The notes below the pieces were generated by a model. That model did no database searches, was not told where the DNA came from, and was given only the letters and a program-made list of their open reading frames with translations. From NCBI GenBank assembly GCA_963928055.1, contig CAWVDN010000002.1, positions 248,001 to 312,000 of the forward strand: a stretch of 64,000 nucleotides of DNA, read 5' to 3'. The number at the start of each line of letters is the position of its first letter. Within the stretch, counting starts at the first letter, position 1. A program made the translations under genes and the position numbers. This DNA is from Scatomonas sp963928055. Lineage in GTDB: Bacteria; Bacillota; Clostridia; Lachnospirales; Lachnospiraceae. Below are positions 26,579-35,926 of this stretch, in pieces.

Positions 26579-27006
26579 TCAATGGAAATATATTTCTTTT
26601 CTTCCACCTTTTTCTGATCTACTTTGGGAACCGTGAGTTTCAGGATCCCATCCTCGAATTTCGCGTGGATGTCTTTCTGTTCCACATCCTCGCCTACATA
26701 AAAGCTTCTGCTGCAGGTTCCCGCGTAGCGCTCCCTGCGGATATAATTGCCTTTTTCGTCTTTCTGATCCTCCGAGGACTTTCTGGCCGCCTGGATGGTC
26801 AGATACCCGTTCTCCAGTTTGGCGCTGACATCCTCTTTCTTGTAGCCCGGCAGTTCAATGTCAAGCTCGTAGGAATCCTCGTTCTCCCGGACATCGGTGC
26901 TCATCACTCTTTTTGCGCTCTTGGGGGCGGAAAAGAATTCGCTCCTCCAGGGACTGAACATGAAATCATCAAACAGGTTTTCTCCAAAAATACTGGGCAT
27001 TAACAT
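26572..27006 (-). CDS. small heat-shock protein, Hsp20 family
   Basis: This ATP-independent holdase prevents aggregation. The 144-aa protein has an N-terminal IFGENLFDDFMF segment and an alpha-crystallin domain from about residue 35 to 135 (DIELPGYKKEDVSAKLENGYLTI, then FEDGILKLTVPK). The start at 27006 has GGAGG 8 nt upstream. Expression is predicted to be HrcA-repressed through a CIRCE element overlapping the promoter. Confidence 0.94.
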   Translation of the reverse strand: MLMPSIFGENLFDDFMFSPWRSEFFSAPKSAKRVMSTDVRENEDSYELDIELPGYKKEDVSAKLENGYLTIQAARKSSEDQKDEKGNYIRRERYAGTCSRSFYVGEDVEQKDIHAKFEDGILKLTVPKVDQKKVEEKKYISIEG

Positions 27007-27093
27007 AAGTCATTCCTCCATTCTATTTCACATTTTCTATACTTTTTTGACACTCCGGAAGATTTCCTTTTCCTCTTCCTTTGTTCTATGTGT

Positions 27094-27122
27094 ACTATAG
27101 CACATATTGTTAGCACTGTAAA
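27094..27122 (-). promoter_or_regulatory. hsp20 promoter
   Basis: Minus strand: TTTACA (27117-27122), 17-bp spacer, TATAGT (27094-27099), 88 bp before the ATG. The -35 and upstream spacer lie inside the CIRCE operator. Confidence 0.8.
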
Positions 27123-27136
27123 GGGGTGAGTGCTAA
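27110..27136 (-). promoter_or_regulatory. CIRCE operator (HrcA site)
   Basis: TTAGCACTG-N9-GAGTGCTAA matches the CIRCE consensus (TTAGCACTC-N9-GAGTGCTAA) with one mismatch. It overlaps the hsp20 -35 box, which fits HrcA repression. The hrcA gene is not in this window. Confidence 0.92.
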
Positions 27137-27146
27137 TTTTTTTGTG

Positions 27147-27159
27147 AAAAAAGTGTGAA
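27147..27159 (+). repeat. left 13-bp flanking repeat of the IS30-family element
   Basis: AAAAAAGTGTGAA directly precedes the left inverted repeat and is repeated exactly at 28881-28893 after the right one. It is a likely target-site duplication. Confidence 0.65.
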
Positions 27160-28880
27160 GGTTAAATGAAAAAGTAACTGCAAGTTTTTGATAACCAAAA
27201 TACCTTCTATTGCATTTGCCATTGCAGTAAGTCCTGCAAAACAGGGGTAGCATTTACTCCTGCAATGCTTTATGATACTCCTATCTGAACCTAGACCCGA
27301 AGCAGATTGGAGGTTCTTTATGAAACATTTGACTCTCTCTGAACGGATCCGTATTGAAGCCCTTCTGGAAGAAAGAAGGAGTTTCTCCCAGATTGCTGCA
27401 GAACTTGGCCGGTCTGCTACAACTATTTCAAGGGAGGTATGCAGGCACCGCTCTGTTATGCACCATTATTCCACAGAAATGGCAAGGAAGCGTTCGGAAT
27501 GTGAACAGTTTGGCTCCTGCACGGTGAAAGGCCTATGTGGACGCCCACACTGTGAGGCCTTTTGCTCCAAATGCCGCAGCAAGCGCTGTACGCTTTACTG
27601 TAAAAGCTTCATTCCTAAAATATGCCCCCTTCTCAAAAAGCCGCCTTATGTCTGTAACAAATGCCCAAAACTGCGCTCCTGTTCTCATGATTTCTTTTTC
27701 TATCGGGCAAAATATGCAGATGACGCCTATCACGAAGTCAAATCTTCTTCCCGCAGCGGCATCAACCAGACCCCGGAATCCCTGGAACAGCTGGACAAGC
27801 TCATTTCTCCGCTTTTAAAACAGGGGCAGCCCCTTTCCCATATCTATCTTTCCCACAAAGAGCTGATCGGCTGTTCCCAGAGGACTTTATACAACTATAT
27901 CGACCAGAACCTTTTTTCTGCCATTAATCTGGATCTTCCTCGAAAAGTACGCTATAAGCCCCGGCAGAAACGCCGTGGTGACAGAGAAGTCCCCGGTTAT
28001 AGGAAAGGGCGTACTTATGCTAATTTTGAACTTTATATGGCACAGCACCCGGACTTTTCCGTAGTAGAAATGGACGTTGTAGAAGGGGCCGGCGGAAAAG
28101 ACGGAAAGGTTTTTCTGACACTTTTGTTCCGGAGCTGCCTGCTTATGCTGGTCTTCCTGCTTCCCGCTGATCGCAGAGAATATATCGAAGAGGTCTTTGA
28201 TTTCCTTTATGACGGACTGGGAGCCATATCCTATGGGCAGCTGTTCCCTGTGATCCTCACAGACAACGGCTCTGCTTTTAAGGATCCGAGAATCTTTGAA
28301 CGGGAAAACGGGAATGGAGAAACTACACATATATACTACTGTGACCCCATGGCATCCTGGCAAAAAGGAAGATTAGAAAAGAATCATGAGTTCATCCGTT
28401 ATGTCCTTCCAAAAGGCAGCCATTTTTCAGGTCTTACCCAGGAAGACGCCACACGGATGGCAAACCATATCAACAGCACAGCAAGAGCCAGTTTAAATGG
28501 CCACACCCCATTTGAACTGGCTCAGATGCTATTGGATAAGAAACTGATAGAACTCTGTTGTCTGACCAGTATATCGGCTGATCAGGTGATACTAAAGCCG
28601 TCACTCTTAAAATAGACAAACAACATTAGCTTCGGGTACAGGCGTCATTAAAGTACTGTTTGACGGGTAGCAGTTACTTCTGCAAAAGTAACTCAGCCGT
28701 CTTTTTGTGATACCTGAAAAAGCGAATCCCATCATATTTCCTGCTTCTTAAGTATAATAAAAATATCAAAAGATAGCCAGTCTTACTGGGAAATTTCAGT
28801 TCCTGACTGCAATAACATTTTCAAAACCTACTGATTTTTTAATGGTTTCTACTTGGTTGCAGTTACTTTTTCATTCAACC
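27160..28880 (+). mobile_element. IS30-family insertion sequence
   Basis: The element is about 1.72 kb. Terminal inverted repeats are GGTTAAATGAAAAAGTAACT (left, from 27160) and its near complement at 28857-28880, matching in about 23 of 24 positions. It encodes one transposase. A 13-bp direct repeat flanks it. It sits 24 bp beyond the hsp20 CIRCE site, upstream of the hsp20 promoter, and does not interrupt a recognisable gene. Bases 28616-28856 are the non-coding right part of the IS. Confidence 0.9.
27320..28615 (+). CDS. IS30-family transposase
   Basis: The 431-aa protein starts at 27320, with GGAGG 6 nt upstream. Its N-terminal helix-turn-helix has SERIRIEALLEERRSFSQIA and SATTISREVCRH. 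A Cys-rich stretch follows at about 60-125. The DDE catalytic core has VVEMDVVEG, ILTDNGSAFKD and the Glu in KGRLEKNHEFIRY. It appears intact and may be active. Confidence 0.92.
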   Translation: MKHLTLSERIRIEALLEERRSFSQIAAELGRSATTISREVCRHRSVMHHYSTEMARKRSECEQFGSCTVKGLCGRPHCEAFCSKCRSKRCTLYCKSFIPKICPLLKKPPYVCNKCPKLRSCSHDFFFYRAKYADDAYHEVKSSSRSGINQTPESLEQLDKLISPLLKQGQPLSHIYLSHKELIGCSQRTLYNYIDQNLFSAINLDLPRKVRYKPRQKRRGDREVPGYRKGRTYANFELYMAQHPDFSVVEMDVVEGAGGKDGKVFLTLLFRSCLLMLVFLLPADRREYIEEVFDFLYDGLGAISYGQLFPVILTDNGSAFKDPRIFERENGNGETTHIYYCDPMASWQKGRLEKNHEFIRYVLPKGSHFSGLTQEDATRMANHINSTARASLNGHTPFELAQMLLDKKLIELCCLTSISADQVILKPSLLK

Positions 28881-28886
28881 AAAAAA

Positions 28887-28917
28887 GTGTGAAGGTGTGA
28901 AGGTGTGAAGGTGTGAA
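28887..28917. repeat. short tandem repeat GTGTGAAG, four copies
   Basis: Four head-to-tail copies (the last 7 of 8 bases) begin inside the right flanking repeat of the IS. The left flank has only one copy. Slippage after insertion may have expanded it. The rest to 28964 shows nothing. Confidence 0.8.
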
Positions 28918-28964
28918 CTCTTAAATGTTTTGCTCCAGATCCGGAAGATGAATCTTTTCCCACC

Positions 28965-29012
28965 AAAAAGAGGGGGCGCCCCTGCCTGTGTTTCCACAGG
29001 CGGAGCGCCCTT
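28965..29012 (-). terminator. intrinsic terminator of the ABC-transporter operon
   Basis: Minus strand stem GGGCGCTCCGCCTGTG/CACAGGCAGGGGCGCCC with a GAAA loop is followed by CTCTTTTT, 37 bp after the binding-protein stop. Confidence 0.9.
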
Positions 29013-29048
29013 TGGGCTATATGTGTTATTGTATAATAACCTCTTGCA

Positions 29049-30143
29049 TTATTCTGCGGCTGCGCCCATTACTTCCTTGTAGTTCTCGGGAGTAACAACA
29101 GTAGCCGGTACAGCGGTCTCCATGGTGGGCTCCTCGCCGTTGATGATCTGCATCAGAACCTCGATGGATCCCTCGCCTACCTGAGTCTCAGAGAAGTATG
29201 CGGAAGCCTTCATACAGGTGCCGTCTGCTCCCTTGTCATTCCACTCGTCTTTCGCCATGTAAGCGCCCAGGCCTACTACGCAGGCGTCAGCATCCAGTCC
29301 GGCGCTCTCCAGAGCACGAACAGCTCCGATACAGCCTTCCTCGTTGGCACCGGTTACCATCCATTTGGTGATCTCCGGATGTGCGGTGATAACAGCTGCT
29401 GCTGCGGTGTTGCCCTTGTCGGTAGTTCCGTCATAGTCTGCTCTGTAGATCTTGCTCTGATCCAGATCCGGCAGCATCTCGGTCAGCTTGTCGATCTCGC
29501 CGTCCGCACGGGGAACACAGCTGGTAACAGTATCCATGGTCATGATCAGCACGCCCATCTCCGGATCGGTAACCAGATCATTCTCGGTCATGTAGTTAGC
29601 CAGCCACTCGCCGTTGGCAGCACCGATGTTGTATCCATCGATTCCTACCCAGGGAGCCAGCTTCTCGCCGTTTACTTCCAGCGCGTCATCGGCTGCCACG
29701 ATGGGGATCCCTGCCTCTTCACATTTGTCAACAACAGCCTGGGACATGGTCTGATCCGGTACGCAGGCTACGATGCCGTCTGCCTCATTGGCAATGGCGT
29801 TGTCGATGGCTTTCAGGAACTCCTCGGGGTTCATCTTGGCGTCTACATAAGTGAAGGTGCCGCCCAGCTCTTCTACAGCTGCCTGAGCTGCTGCGCCCTC
29901 GTTGATGAACCATGCCTGGTCGCCGGATTTGTAGATACCGTAAACCAGCAGATCGCCGTCTGCTGCGGCCTCACCGCTGTCTCCGCTGGTGGATTCCGCG
30001 GAAGAATCACCCTCAGCTGCGCTCTCGCTGGTAGTTCCGGCGGAAGATCCGCTGGTGCTGTCGGCATCGTTGCCGCCGCAGCCTGCCAGCATGGTGGTTC
30101 CCATTGCTGCTACAAGGATTGCTGCTAATACTTTCCTCTTCAT
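29049..30143 (-). CDS. sugar ABC transporter substrate-binding lipoprotein (arabinose-binding-like)
   Basis: The 364-aa protein starts at 30143 (AAAGGAGG upstream). It has a lipoprotein signal with lipobox LAGC near residue 19, a Ser/Gly/Glu linker, and a periplasmic-binding fold. AIDNAIANEADGIVACVPD, the IPIVAADDAL strand and GVLIMTMDTV resemble L-arabinose-binding protein AraF. It is last in the operon, after the permease and ATPase, an inverted order compared with most such systems. The sugar is inferred, not shown. Confidence 0.85.
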   Translation of the reverse strand: MKRKVLAAILVAAMGTTMLAGCGGNDADSTSGSSAGTTSESAAEGDSSAESTSGDSGEAAADGDLLVYGIYKSGDQAWFINEGAAAQAAVEELGGTFTYVDAKMNPEEFLKAIDNAIANEADGIVACVPDQTMSQAVVDKCEEAGIPIVAADDALEVNGEKLAPWVGIDGYNIGAANGEWLANYMTENDLVTDPEMGVLIMTMDTVTSCVPRADGEIDKLTEMLPDLDQSKIYRADYDGTTDKGNTAAAAVITAHPEITKWMVTGANEEGCIGAVRALESAGLDADACVVGLGAYMAKDEWNDKGADGTCMKASAYFSETQVGEGSIEVLMQIINGEEPTMETAVPATVVTPENYKEVMGAAAE

Positions 30144-30213
30144 TTTGTTTCCTCCTTTATTAGGTGAAATAATATTTACAAATGTGCCGGGCACATCTGT
30201 GTACCATAGAAAA

Positions 30214-31227
30214 TTACTTGTTCTCCTCGGCTGCCTTCATGCTGGCTTCCACCAGAGCTTTGGCTCTTCTCTCTTTACGGATGTAGTCAGAGGTCAGAGC
30301 GAACAGCAGCAGGGCGCCTTTGGCCAGGTTCTGCCAGAAGGTATTGACGTTGACCATGGTCAGACCGGTATTGAAGGACTGGATCAGTACAACGCCCAGG
30401 AAGGTTCCGAACATGTTGCCGACACCGCCGGTGAAGGATACGCCGCCCAGAATAACTGCGGTGATGGCATCGAACTCCAGGTTGATGTTAGCGGCCGGCT
30501 GTCCTGCATTCATACGGCAGGCGAAAATGATACCGCCCAGAGAAGTCAGAACGCCGATCAGGATAAAGCAGAGAGTAATGATCCTGGTGGGATTCAGACC
30601 TGCCAGTCTGGCTGCCTCGGTGCTTCCGCCGATGGCGTATACGCTGCGGCCGAAACGGGTCTTAGCAAGGATAAAACCGAAGATAACCATGCAAATCAGC
30701 ATTACCCATACGGAAACCGGGATCTCCAGGAATCTGGCTTTACCGATGGCAATGAAAGCCGGATGGCTGATGGACAGCGGCTTGCCGCCTACGATGATAT
30801 AGGCGAGTCCACGGACGATGGACTGGGTTACCAGGGTAGCGATGAAAGCTTCCAGCTTGATCTTGGTGACCATCCAGGAGTTGAACAGTCCTACTACAAC
30901 ACCGCCCAGCAGAGTAAGCAGAACAGCCGGTACAGCCGGTACGCCCCAGCTCAGCAGCAGTGCCAGCAGTACGCCGGAGAAAGCCGCCAGGGATCCGGGA
31001 GAAAGGTCGTTCTGCGCCGCGATGATCAGGTACGTATGGCCGATGGCCACCATGCCGACCAGTGAGATCGCCTGCAGGATACTGGTGATGTTCGCTACGC
31101 TCAGATAGTTTTTATTCAGAAACGTAAACAAAATAAATACTACGACGATGGCCGCGATCAGGACCAGCTTGTCGCCGCCGATATAAGAAATTATCTGTTT
31201 TGCCTTGCTTTCTTTCTTGTTATTCAT
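30214..31227 (-). CDS. sugar ABC transporter permease (RbsC/AraH type)
   Basis: The 337-aa protein has eight to ten membrane helices and the BPD_transp_2 fold, with NSWMVTKIKLEAFIATL, AIGGSTEAARLAGLN and GGVSFTGGVGNMFGTFLGV. It starts 8 nt inside the end of the ATPase gene (stop at 31220). It should form the membrane channel for the sugar bound by the protein at 29049-30143. Confidence 0.92.
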   Translation of the reverse strand: MNNKKESKAKQIISYIGGDKLVLIAAIVVVFILFTFLNKNYLSVANITSILQAISLVGMVAIGHTYLIIAAQNDLSPGSLAAFSGVLLALLLSWGVPAVPAVLLTLLGGVVVGLFNSWMVTKIKLEAFIATLVTQSIVRGLAYIIVGGKPLSISHPAFIAIGKARFLEIPVSVWVMLICMVIFGFILAKTRFGRSVYAIGGSTEAARLAGLNPTRIITLCFILIGVLTSLGGIIFACRMNAGQPAANINLEFDAITAVILGGVSFTGGVGNMFGTFLGVVLIQSFNTGLTMVNVNTFWQNLAKGALLLFALTSDYIRKERRAKALVEASMKAAEENK

Positions 31228-32730
31228 CTGCTTCCTCCCCTAACATTCCCAAACATAATAATTTTTCTTCGGTAGCATCCTCGTGGGACACTTCGCCGGA
31301 AACCCGCAGGTTTCTCATAACAATGATCCGGTCTGACAGCCCGATGACCTCCGGGAGTTCGGAGGAGATCAGGATCACGCCCAGGCCCTGCTTTGCGAAA
31401 TCACAGATCATCTGATAAAACTCGGATTTCGCTCCAACATCGATACCTTTGGTGGGCTCATCCAGGATCAGCACCTTGGGGTGGGTGGCGATCCAGCGGG
31501 CAACGATACATTTCTGCTGATTACCGCCGGAGAGCTCCAGGATCTTTTTGTCCGGTGAGGGGGTCTTGATGTTAAAGTCTTTAATTCCCGCCTCTGCCTG
31601 CTCTTTTTCCTTTTTGCTGCTGATAATACCCAGACCGTTGGAATTCTGTTTCAGCAGAGAAATGTTGATGTTTCCGGATACACTTAAGTTAGAGATCAGT
31701 CCCTGCAGTTTTCTGTCCTCGGGAACCATAACGATTCCGTTCTCCATGGCCTGCTTCGGGGAGCGATTGACGATTTTCTTTCCTTCCAGGTAAACTTCCC
31801 CTGTCCGCATGTGATCCGCGCCCAGGATGGCACGCATCACCTCTGTACGCCCGGCGCCTACCAGTCCGGAGAATCCCAGGACCTCGCCTTTTCTCAGGGT
31901 GAAGGATACCGGCTTTACATAATCGGAGGAAACATTCTTGACCTCCAGAAGCACATCGCCGATCTCTTTGTCACGATCCAGGCTGCTGTAAACATCGCCC
32001 AGGTCACGGCCTACCATCTTGCGGACCAGGACCTGCTCGTCTGTCTCCTTCGTGACAAAGGTGTCTATGTAGCGGCCGTCCTTAAAGATGGCGACCTTAT
32101 CGGTGATCCTCTGAATCTCATTCATACGATGGGATACGTAAAGGATGATCTTTCCTTCTGCTTTCAGTTTTTCGATGATCTGGAACAGCACGTCGATCTC
32201 CGCGTCGCTTAAGCTGGCGGTAGGCTCGTCAAAACAGATGACCTTCAGATTCTCACGGCTGTACGCCTTCATGATCTCCACCATCTGCTGATATGCCACG
32301 TTCAGATCCTTTACCTTGGTGGTAGCCTGGATCGGAAGGCCGAAGTCCTCAATGATCTTCTGCGCCATGGCATTTGCCTTTCTGGTATCGATCACGCCCA
32401 GTTTGTTGGCCGGCATTCTTCCCAGATAAATGTTCTCCGCCACGGAAAGCTCCAGCAGGATCTGGCGTTCCTGATAGATAACGCTGATTCCCGCCTCAAT
32501 GGCTTCATGGGGTGAGCGGAAATGTTTTTTCTTCTCCATCCAGCAGATATTTACCGCCGTTTGGCTGGTAATCTCCATTCAGAACCTTCAGCAAAGTGGA
32601 CTTTCCGGCTCCGTTTTCCTCCCAGGAAGGCCAGGACTTCGCCGCCGTATGCCTTAAAGCTGATGCCGTCCAGAGCCTTCACGCCAGGAAAGTACTTGGA
32701 AATATTCTGAAATTCCAATACACTGCCCAT
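31220..32730 (-). CDS. sugar ABC transporter ATP-binding protein (two ABC domains), frameshifted as sequenced
   Basis: The true start is the ATG at 32730 with GGAGGG upstream (MGSVLEFQNISKYFPGVKAL). Restoring frame at two places gives GENGAGKST (Walker A of domain 1) and then FRSPHEAIEAGISVIYQ. The sites are near 32618-32625 (an extra G in GGGAGGAAAAC) and near 32520 (an extra C in TTTCCGC). The remaining 440 residues are intact, with LSDAEI, DEPTASL and, in domain 2, GLVGAGRTE, LSGGNQQK and DEPTKGIDVG. It is an AraG/RbsA-type double ATPase. The indels look like base-call errors. Confidence 0.88.
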
Positions 32731-32750
32731 TCTTTCCCTCCTTGATTATC

Positions 32751-32796
32751 CCCCGGCGGCCTCGGGGCTTTTCGTCCGTCCTCCGCCGGGTTTTTC
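32751..32796. other. hairpin between the URO-D-like and ATPase genes
   Basis: CCCGGCGG (32752-32759) pairs with CCGCCGGG (32785-32792); the T-run GTTTTTC follows only on the plus strand. It lies in the 72-bp gap between the two genes and could stabilise mRNA segments. Confidence 0.4.
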
Positions 32797-32802
32797 TACT
32801 TG

Positions 32803-33879
32803 TTACTTGATATATGTGCCGTACATTTCCACTGCCTTCAGAAATGCCTCGATATTTTCGTACGGCACTTCCGGCTCAAGTGTATGTGTCGGTGCCAGCA
32901 GCAGTCCACCTCCTTTTCCCACCTCACAGATGAGCCGTTTACATACCTCAAAAATTTCCTCCTTCGTTCCGAAGGGCATTGTCGTCTGCGTTCCCACGCA
33001 TCCCCAGAAAGAAAGTTTGTCACCGTAGAGTTTTTTCACTTTAAAGGGATCCACACATTCCGGCTGTACGGGATTCAGCACATCCACGCCGATCTCGATC
33101 AGTCCGGGGATGATCTGCTCCAGATTTCCGTCTCCATGATAAAAGATCAGGATATCCGGTTTTACCTCCTTGGCCGCCCGGATGATCTTTGCCATTCTGG
33201 GCTTCAGGGTCTTCGCCCACAGCTCGGGAGCCATCATCATGGCCTCCTGGGTGGAAACATCATCTCCCAGCATAAGGATGTCAACTCCCACTTCCGCCCA
33301 GCGTCTGGCCATTTCCACACGGATGTCCGTGATCTTGTCCATAAGCGCGTCGTTGAATTCCGGATCCGCGTAGAAATCCATCATGAAATTCTCCATGCCT
33401 CTCATGTACCAGCAGAGCTCAAAAATGGTCATCTCCATAAACGCCGCGGTAGCGTAGCCCCTGGTCGATGAGTTCCTGATTTTTCTCTTTCAGCCCCTCC
33501 CAGCGGTAATCCGCCGTCATATCCGGGAAAGGATACTCCTCGATCTCCTGAATGCTCTGGAAATTCCGCATGGGATGCATCATTTCCTGAAAGTGCGCGA
33601 TGGTACCTCTCTGCGGCCCATAACGCCCCACTCGGGATTCCACTCGATGGGTTCCAGCACTCCCTCGATCCCCTCATAATACTTGCTGTAATCATAATGC
33701 TGCTTTGTGGGATTCAGTTCCACATAGCGCATGGGGGAAATCGAAAAACTCACGAAAATTCCGGGTTCCGTTCTCTTTTTCAAAATTATCGATCTGTGAG
33801 GGACACAGGTCAAAATCAAAAAGGAACCCTCTCCGGATTGTCTCTTCTCAGTGCTCTTAATAAATTTTCTCTTATTCAT
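32803..33879 (-). CDS. uroporphyrinogen-decarboxylase-family (URO-D) protein, several frameshifts as sequenced
   Basis: The last 200 residues are a clear URO-D/corrinoid-methyltransferase TIM-barrel: GGMENFMMDFYADPE-like, LMLGDDVSTQEAMMMAPEL, IFYHGDGNLEQIIPGLIEIGVDVLNPVQPECVDP, WGCVGTQTTMP and GGGLLLAPTHTLEPEVP. Upstream, the frame must be corrected about five times, mainly at homopolymers near 33465, 33620, 33740, 33795 and 33860. The rebuilt start is ATG 33879, overlapping the araC-type gene by 8 nt. Family members include heme-synthesis HemE and methyltransferases; the neighbouring sugar transporter suggests an unknown third role rather than HemE. Confidence 0.8.
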
Positions 33880-34758
33880 AACAGTCGAGCGCTGCGTTGA
33901 CACCCCGCCAGCTTCCCCGGAATTTTCCCGGGGTCATCCCTGTGTACTCTTTGAACACGTTGCTGAAATACTGCGAACTGCTGTAGCCCATTGCCTATGG
34001 CTATATCGGTTATGCTCCTTTCGGTGTTCCAAAGCATACCCTTGGCCTTTTCCATGCGAAGCATGGTGATATACTCCGAACAGCCCATACCCAGGCTTTC
34101 CTCGAAATACTTCCGCACGCTCCGGGAACTGAGGCCGAATTCCTCCGCCAGTTCCTCGATGTTCAGCTTGCTGTCATAATTCCGGTTAATATACTGAAGC
34201 AGCTGGCTCTGTTTACTAAAATTTTTTGTTGTTTTACTTTTCCTGTCTTCCGCCAGAATGTACGCCAGCGCCGTGAATAACTGAGCAAACCCAAATTCCA
34301 GCTGAGGCTCCATATATAACTCCGGCTTGTCTTCCCGGAAGCAGCGGCAGATCTCTTCCATGATGCCGCCCACGGAACCGCATTCAGAAAGCTGCAGACT
34401 CTCCTCCTGCCCCCGCAGGAACTGAAATTCATCATCCATCTTCTCCGGAAGATCCAGCCGGTATTCCAGCTGTACGATGCTGCAGCCTTTCCGGATCCCT
34501 ACCATAAAATAATGGGGGACGCCCGGGGATATCAGGATACAGTCGCCTTCCCGCAGAGAAGTCAGGATCCCTCCGATCTCCATGACACAGCTGCCGGAAC
34601 GGGATGTAGTTCATCTCAAATTCCTGGTGGCTGTGCAGATGAAAGAGATAGTTGGTGGGGAAGCGGAACCTTCCCGCATTGCGGATCCCAAGGTGGAACT
34701 CAGGGCTTCCAAGGATTTCTAATAAAGAATGCTTAAGCTTGTTCTTCATGAGCTTCAT
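33872..34758 (-). CDS. AraC-family transcriptional regulator, frameshifted as sequenced
   Basis: After undoing one extra T near 34608 and one extra G near 33998, the frame runs from ATG 34758 (AAAGGA 4 nt upstream) to TAA 33872 (about 295 aa). The N-terminal cupin-like sensing domain has LHSHQEFEMNYI and LISPGVPHYFM. The C-terminal double helix-turn-helix has LNIEELAEEFGLSSRSVRKYF and ISDIAIGNGYSSSQYFSNVFK. It probably activates the operon it heads in response to the transported sugar. The last 8 nt contain the start codon of the URO-D gene. Confidence 0.85.
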
Positions 34759-34860
34759 TCTATCCTTTTTTTCCTGCCTTTTCTTCCGTTTTTAGGAAAC
34801 ATCGCCATTCTCTTGTGTAATATTCGGAAAAAGAATTCTATTTAATTGATTGACATAGTA

Positions 34861-34888
34861 AGTATAACATACGCCCCGTGAACCGCAA
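34861..34888 (-). promoter_or_regulatory. promoter of the AraC/URO-D/ABC operon
   Basis: Minus strand: TTGCGG (34883-34888), 16-bp spacer, TATACT (34861-34866), about 103 bp before the AraC start. The weak -35 suits an activator-dependent promoter. Bases 34889-35003 are AT-rich and show nothing else. Confidence 0.5.
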
Positions 34889-35003
34889 CTATTTTTCCTG
34901 ATTTATTATACATTTTTTACAGTAAATTTTTGTTTATTTTTCCTTATATGCCGCTTCTTTTTCATATTTGCACATTATTTCAATCATCAATTTATACATA
35001 TTG

Positions 35004-35050
35004 CACAAAAAAGACTCCCTCGCGACCATTTTGTCTTTCAGGGAGCCTTT
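35004..35050 (-). terminator. intrinsic terminator after the esterase gene
   Basis: Minus strand stem GGCTCCCT/AGGGAGTC (one G-U pair) is followed by TTTTTTG. It ends the M16-era-recO-esterase direction. Confidence 0.8.
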
Positions 35051-35088
35051 TACTCATTTTACTGTTTTTTACTATTTCTTTTACTATT

Positions 35089-35916
35089 TTACCTTCTCCG
35101 GATCCAGCGCACCGCCAGATCGATCCATCCGGCGTTGTCCTCCACCACCTGAGAAGGCTCTCTTTCCGTTGTAAGATCACACAGCGCCAGCCCATGCCGG
35201 CCTTTCTCGTAAATATGCAGTTCCATGGGAACCCCGTTAGACCTTAAGGCCGCGGCAAACAGCAGGGAATTTTCCATAGGGACCGCCTCATCTTCCTGGG
35301 TACACCAGAGAAACGCCGGCACCGTATCCCGCGTCACCCCGCCGCTGCAGGGAAAGCTTTCCCGCCAGTTCCTGGGCCCGTTCTCCCAGCAGGCACTGCC
35401 GGCTCTCCTCATGGTATAATCTTCCATGGAGATCACCGGGTAACAGAGGATCATACCGTCCGGTTTCCACTCATAATTACCGCAGCCCAGAGCCCGGCCG
35501 ATAAAAGATTCTTTCCACAGGGTTCCCAGGGACGCCGCCAGATGGCCTCGCGCGGAAAATCCGCAGATAAAGATCTTTTCCGGATCTACGCTCCACGCCT
35601 CGCTGTTCTCCCGGATCACAGCCACCGCCGCCGCCAGTTCCAGCAGGGCGCAGGGATATTTTGAGGATCTGTGGAGTACTGCAGCACAAAAGCCTGCATG
35701 CCCGCCGCCAGAAAGCGCATGGCCACCGGTTCACCCCTCCCGGTCGGATTTATAACTGTAGCATCCGCCCGGGCATACGATCACCGCCGGCCGTTTGCGG
35801 GAGTAAAGAAGGTCCTCGCTTCTGTTCTGCAGATAACATCCCAGCGCAGGCTGGTACCCATCCCTTTTGGCGCCGGCAGGATATTTTACGTAGATCTCTT
35901 TCTCTAAATAGCGCAT
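35089..35916 (-). CDS. alpha/beta hydrolase (esterase/lipase-like), frameshifted as sequenced
   Basis: The rebuilt protein is about 275 aa from ATG 35916 (AGGAG upstream). It has the oxyanion-loop motif PAVIVCPGGCYSYKSDREGEPVAM (interrupted by an extra G near 35744), a missing A near 35664, and the nucleophile elbow CGFSARGHLA. The usual motif is GxSxG, so Arg replaces the last Gly. The catalytic Asp/His region is DEAVPMENS...GRHGLAL. Family substrates are short acyl or acetylated sugar esters. It follows recO by 10 bp. Confidence 0.75.
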
Positions 35917-35926
35917 ACTCTTCTCC

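Noticed and set aside
27533..28363. Second ORF inside the IS30 element on the minus strand
   Set aside because: It is antisense to the transposase with no motif; IS30 elements encode one protein.
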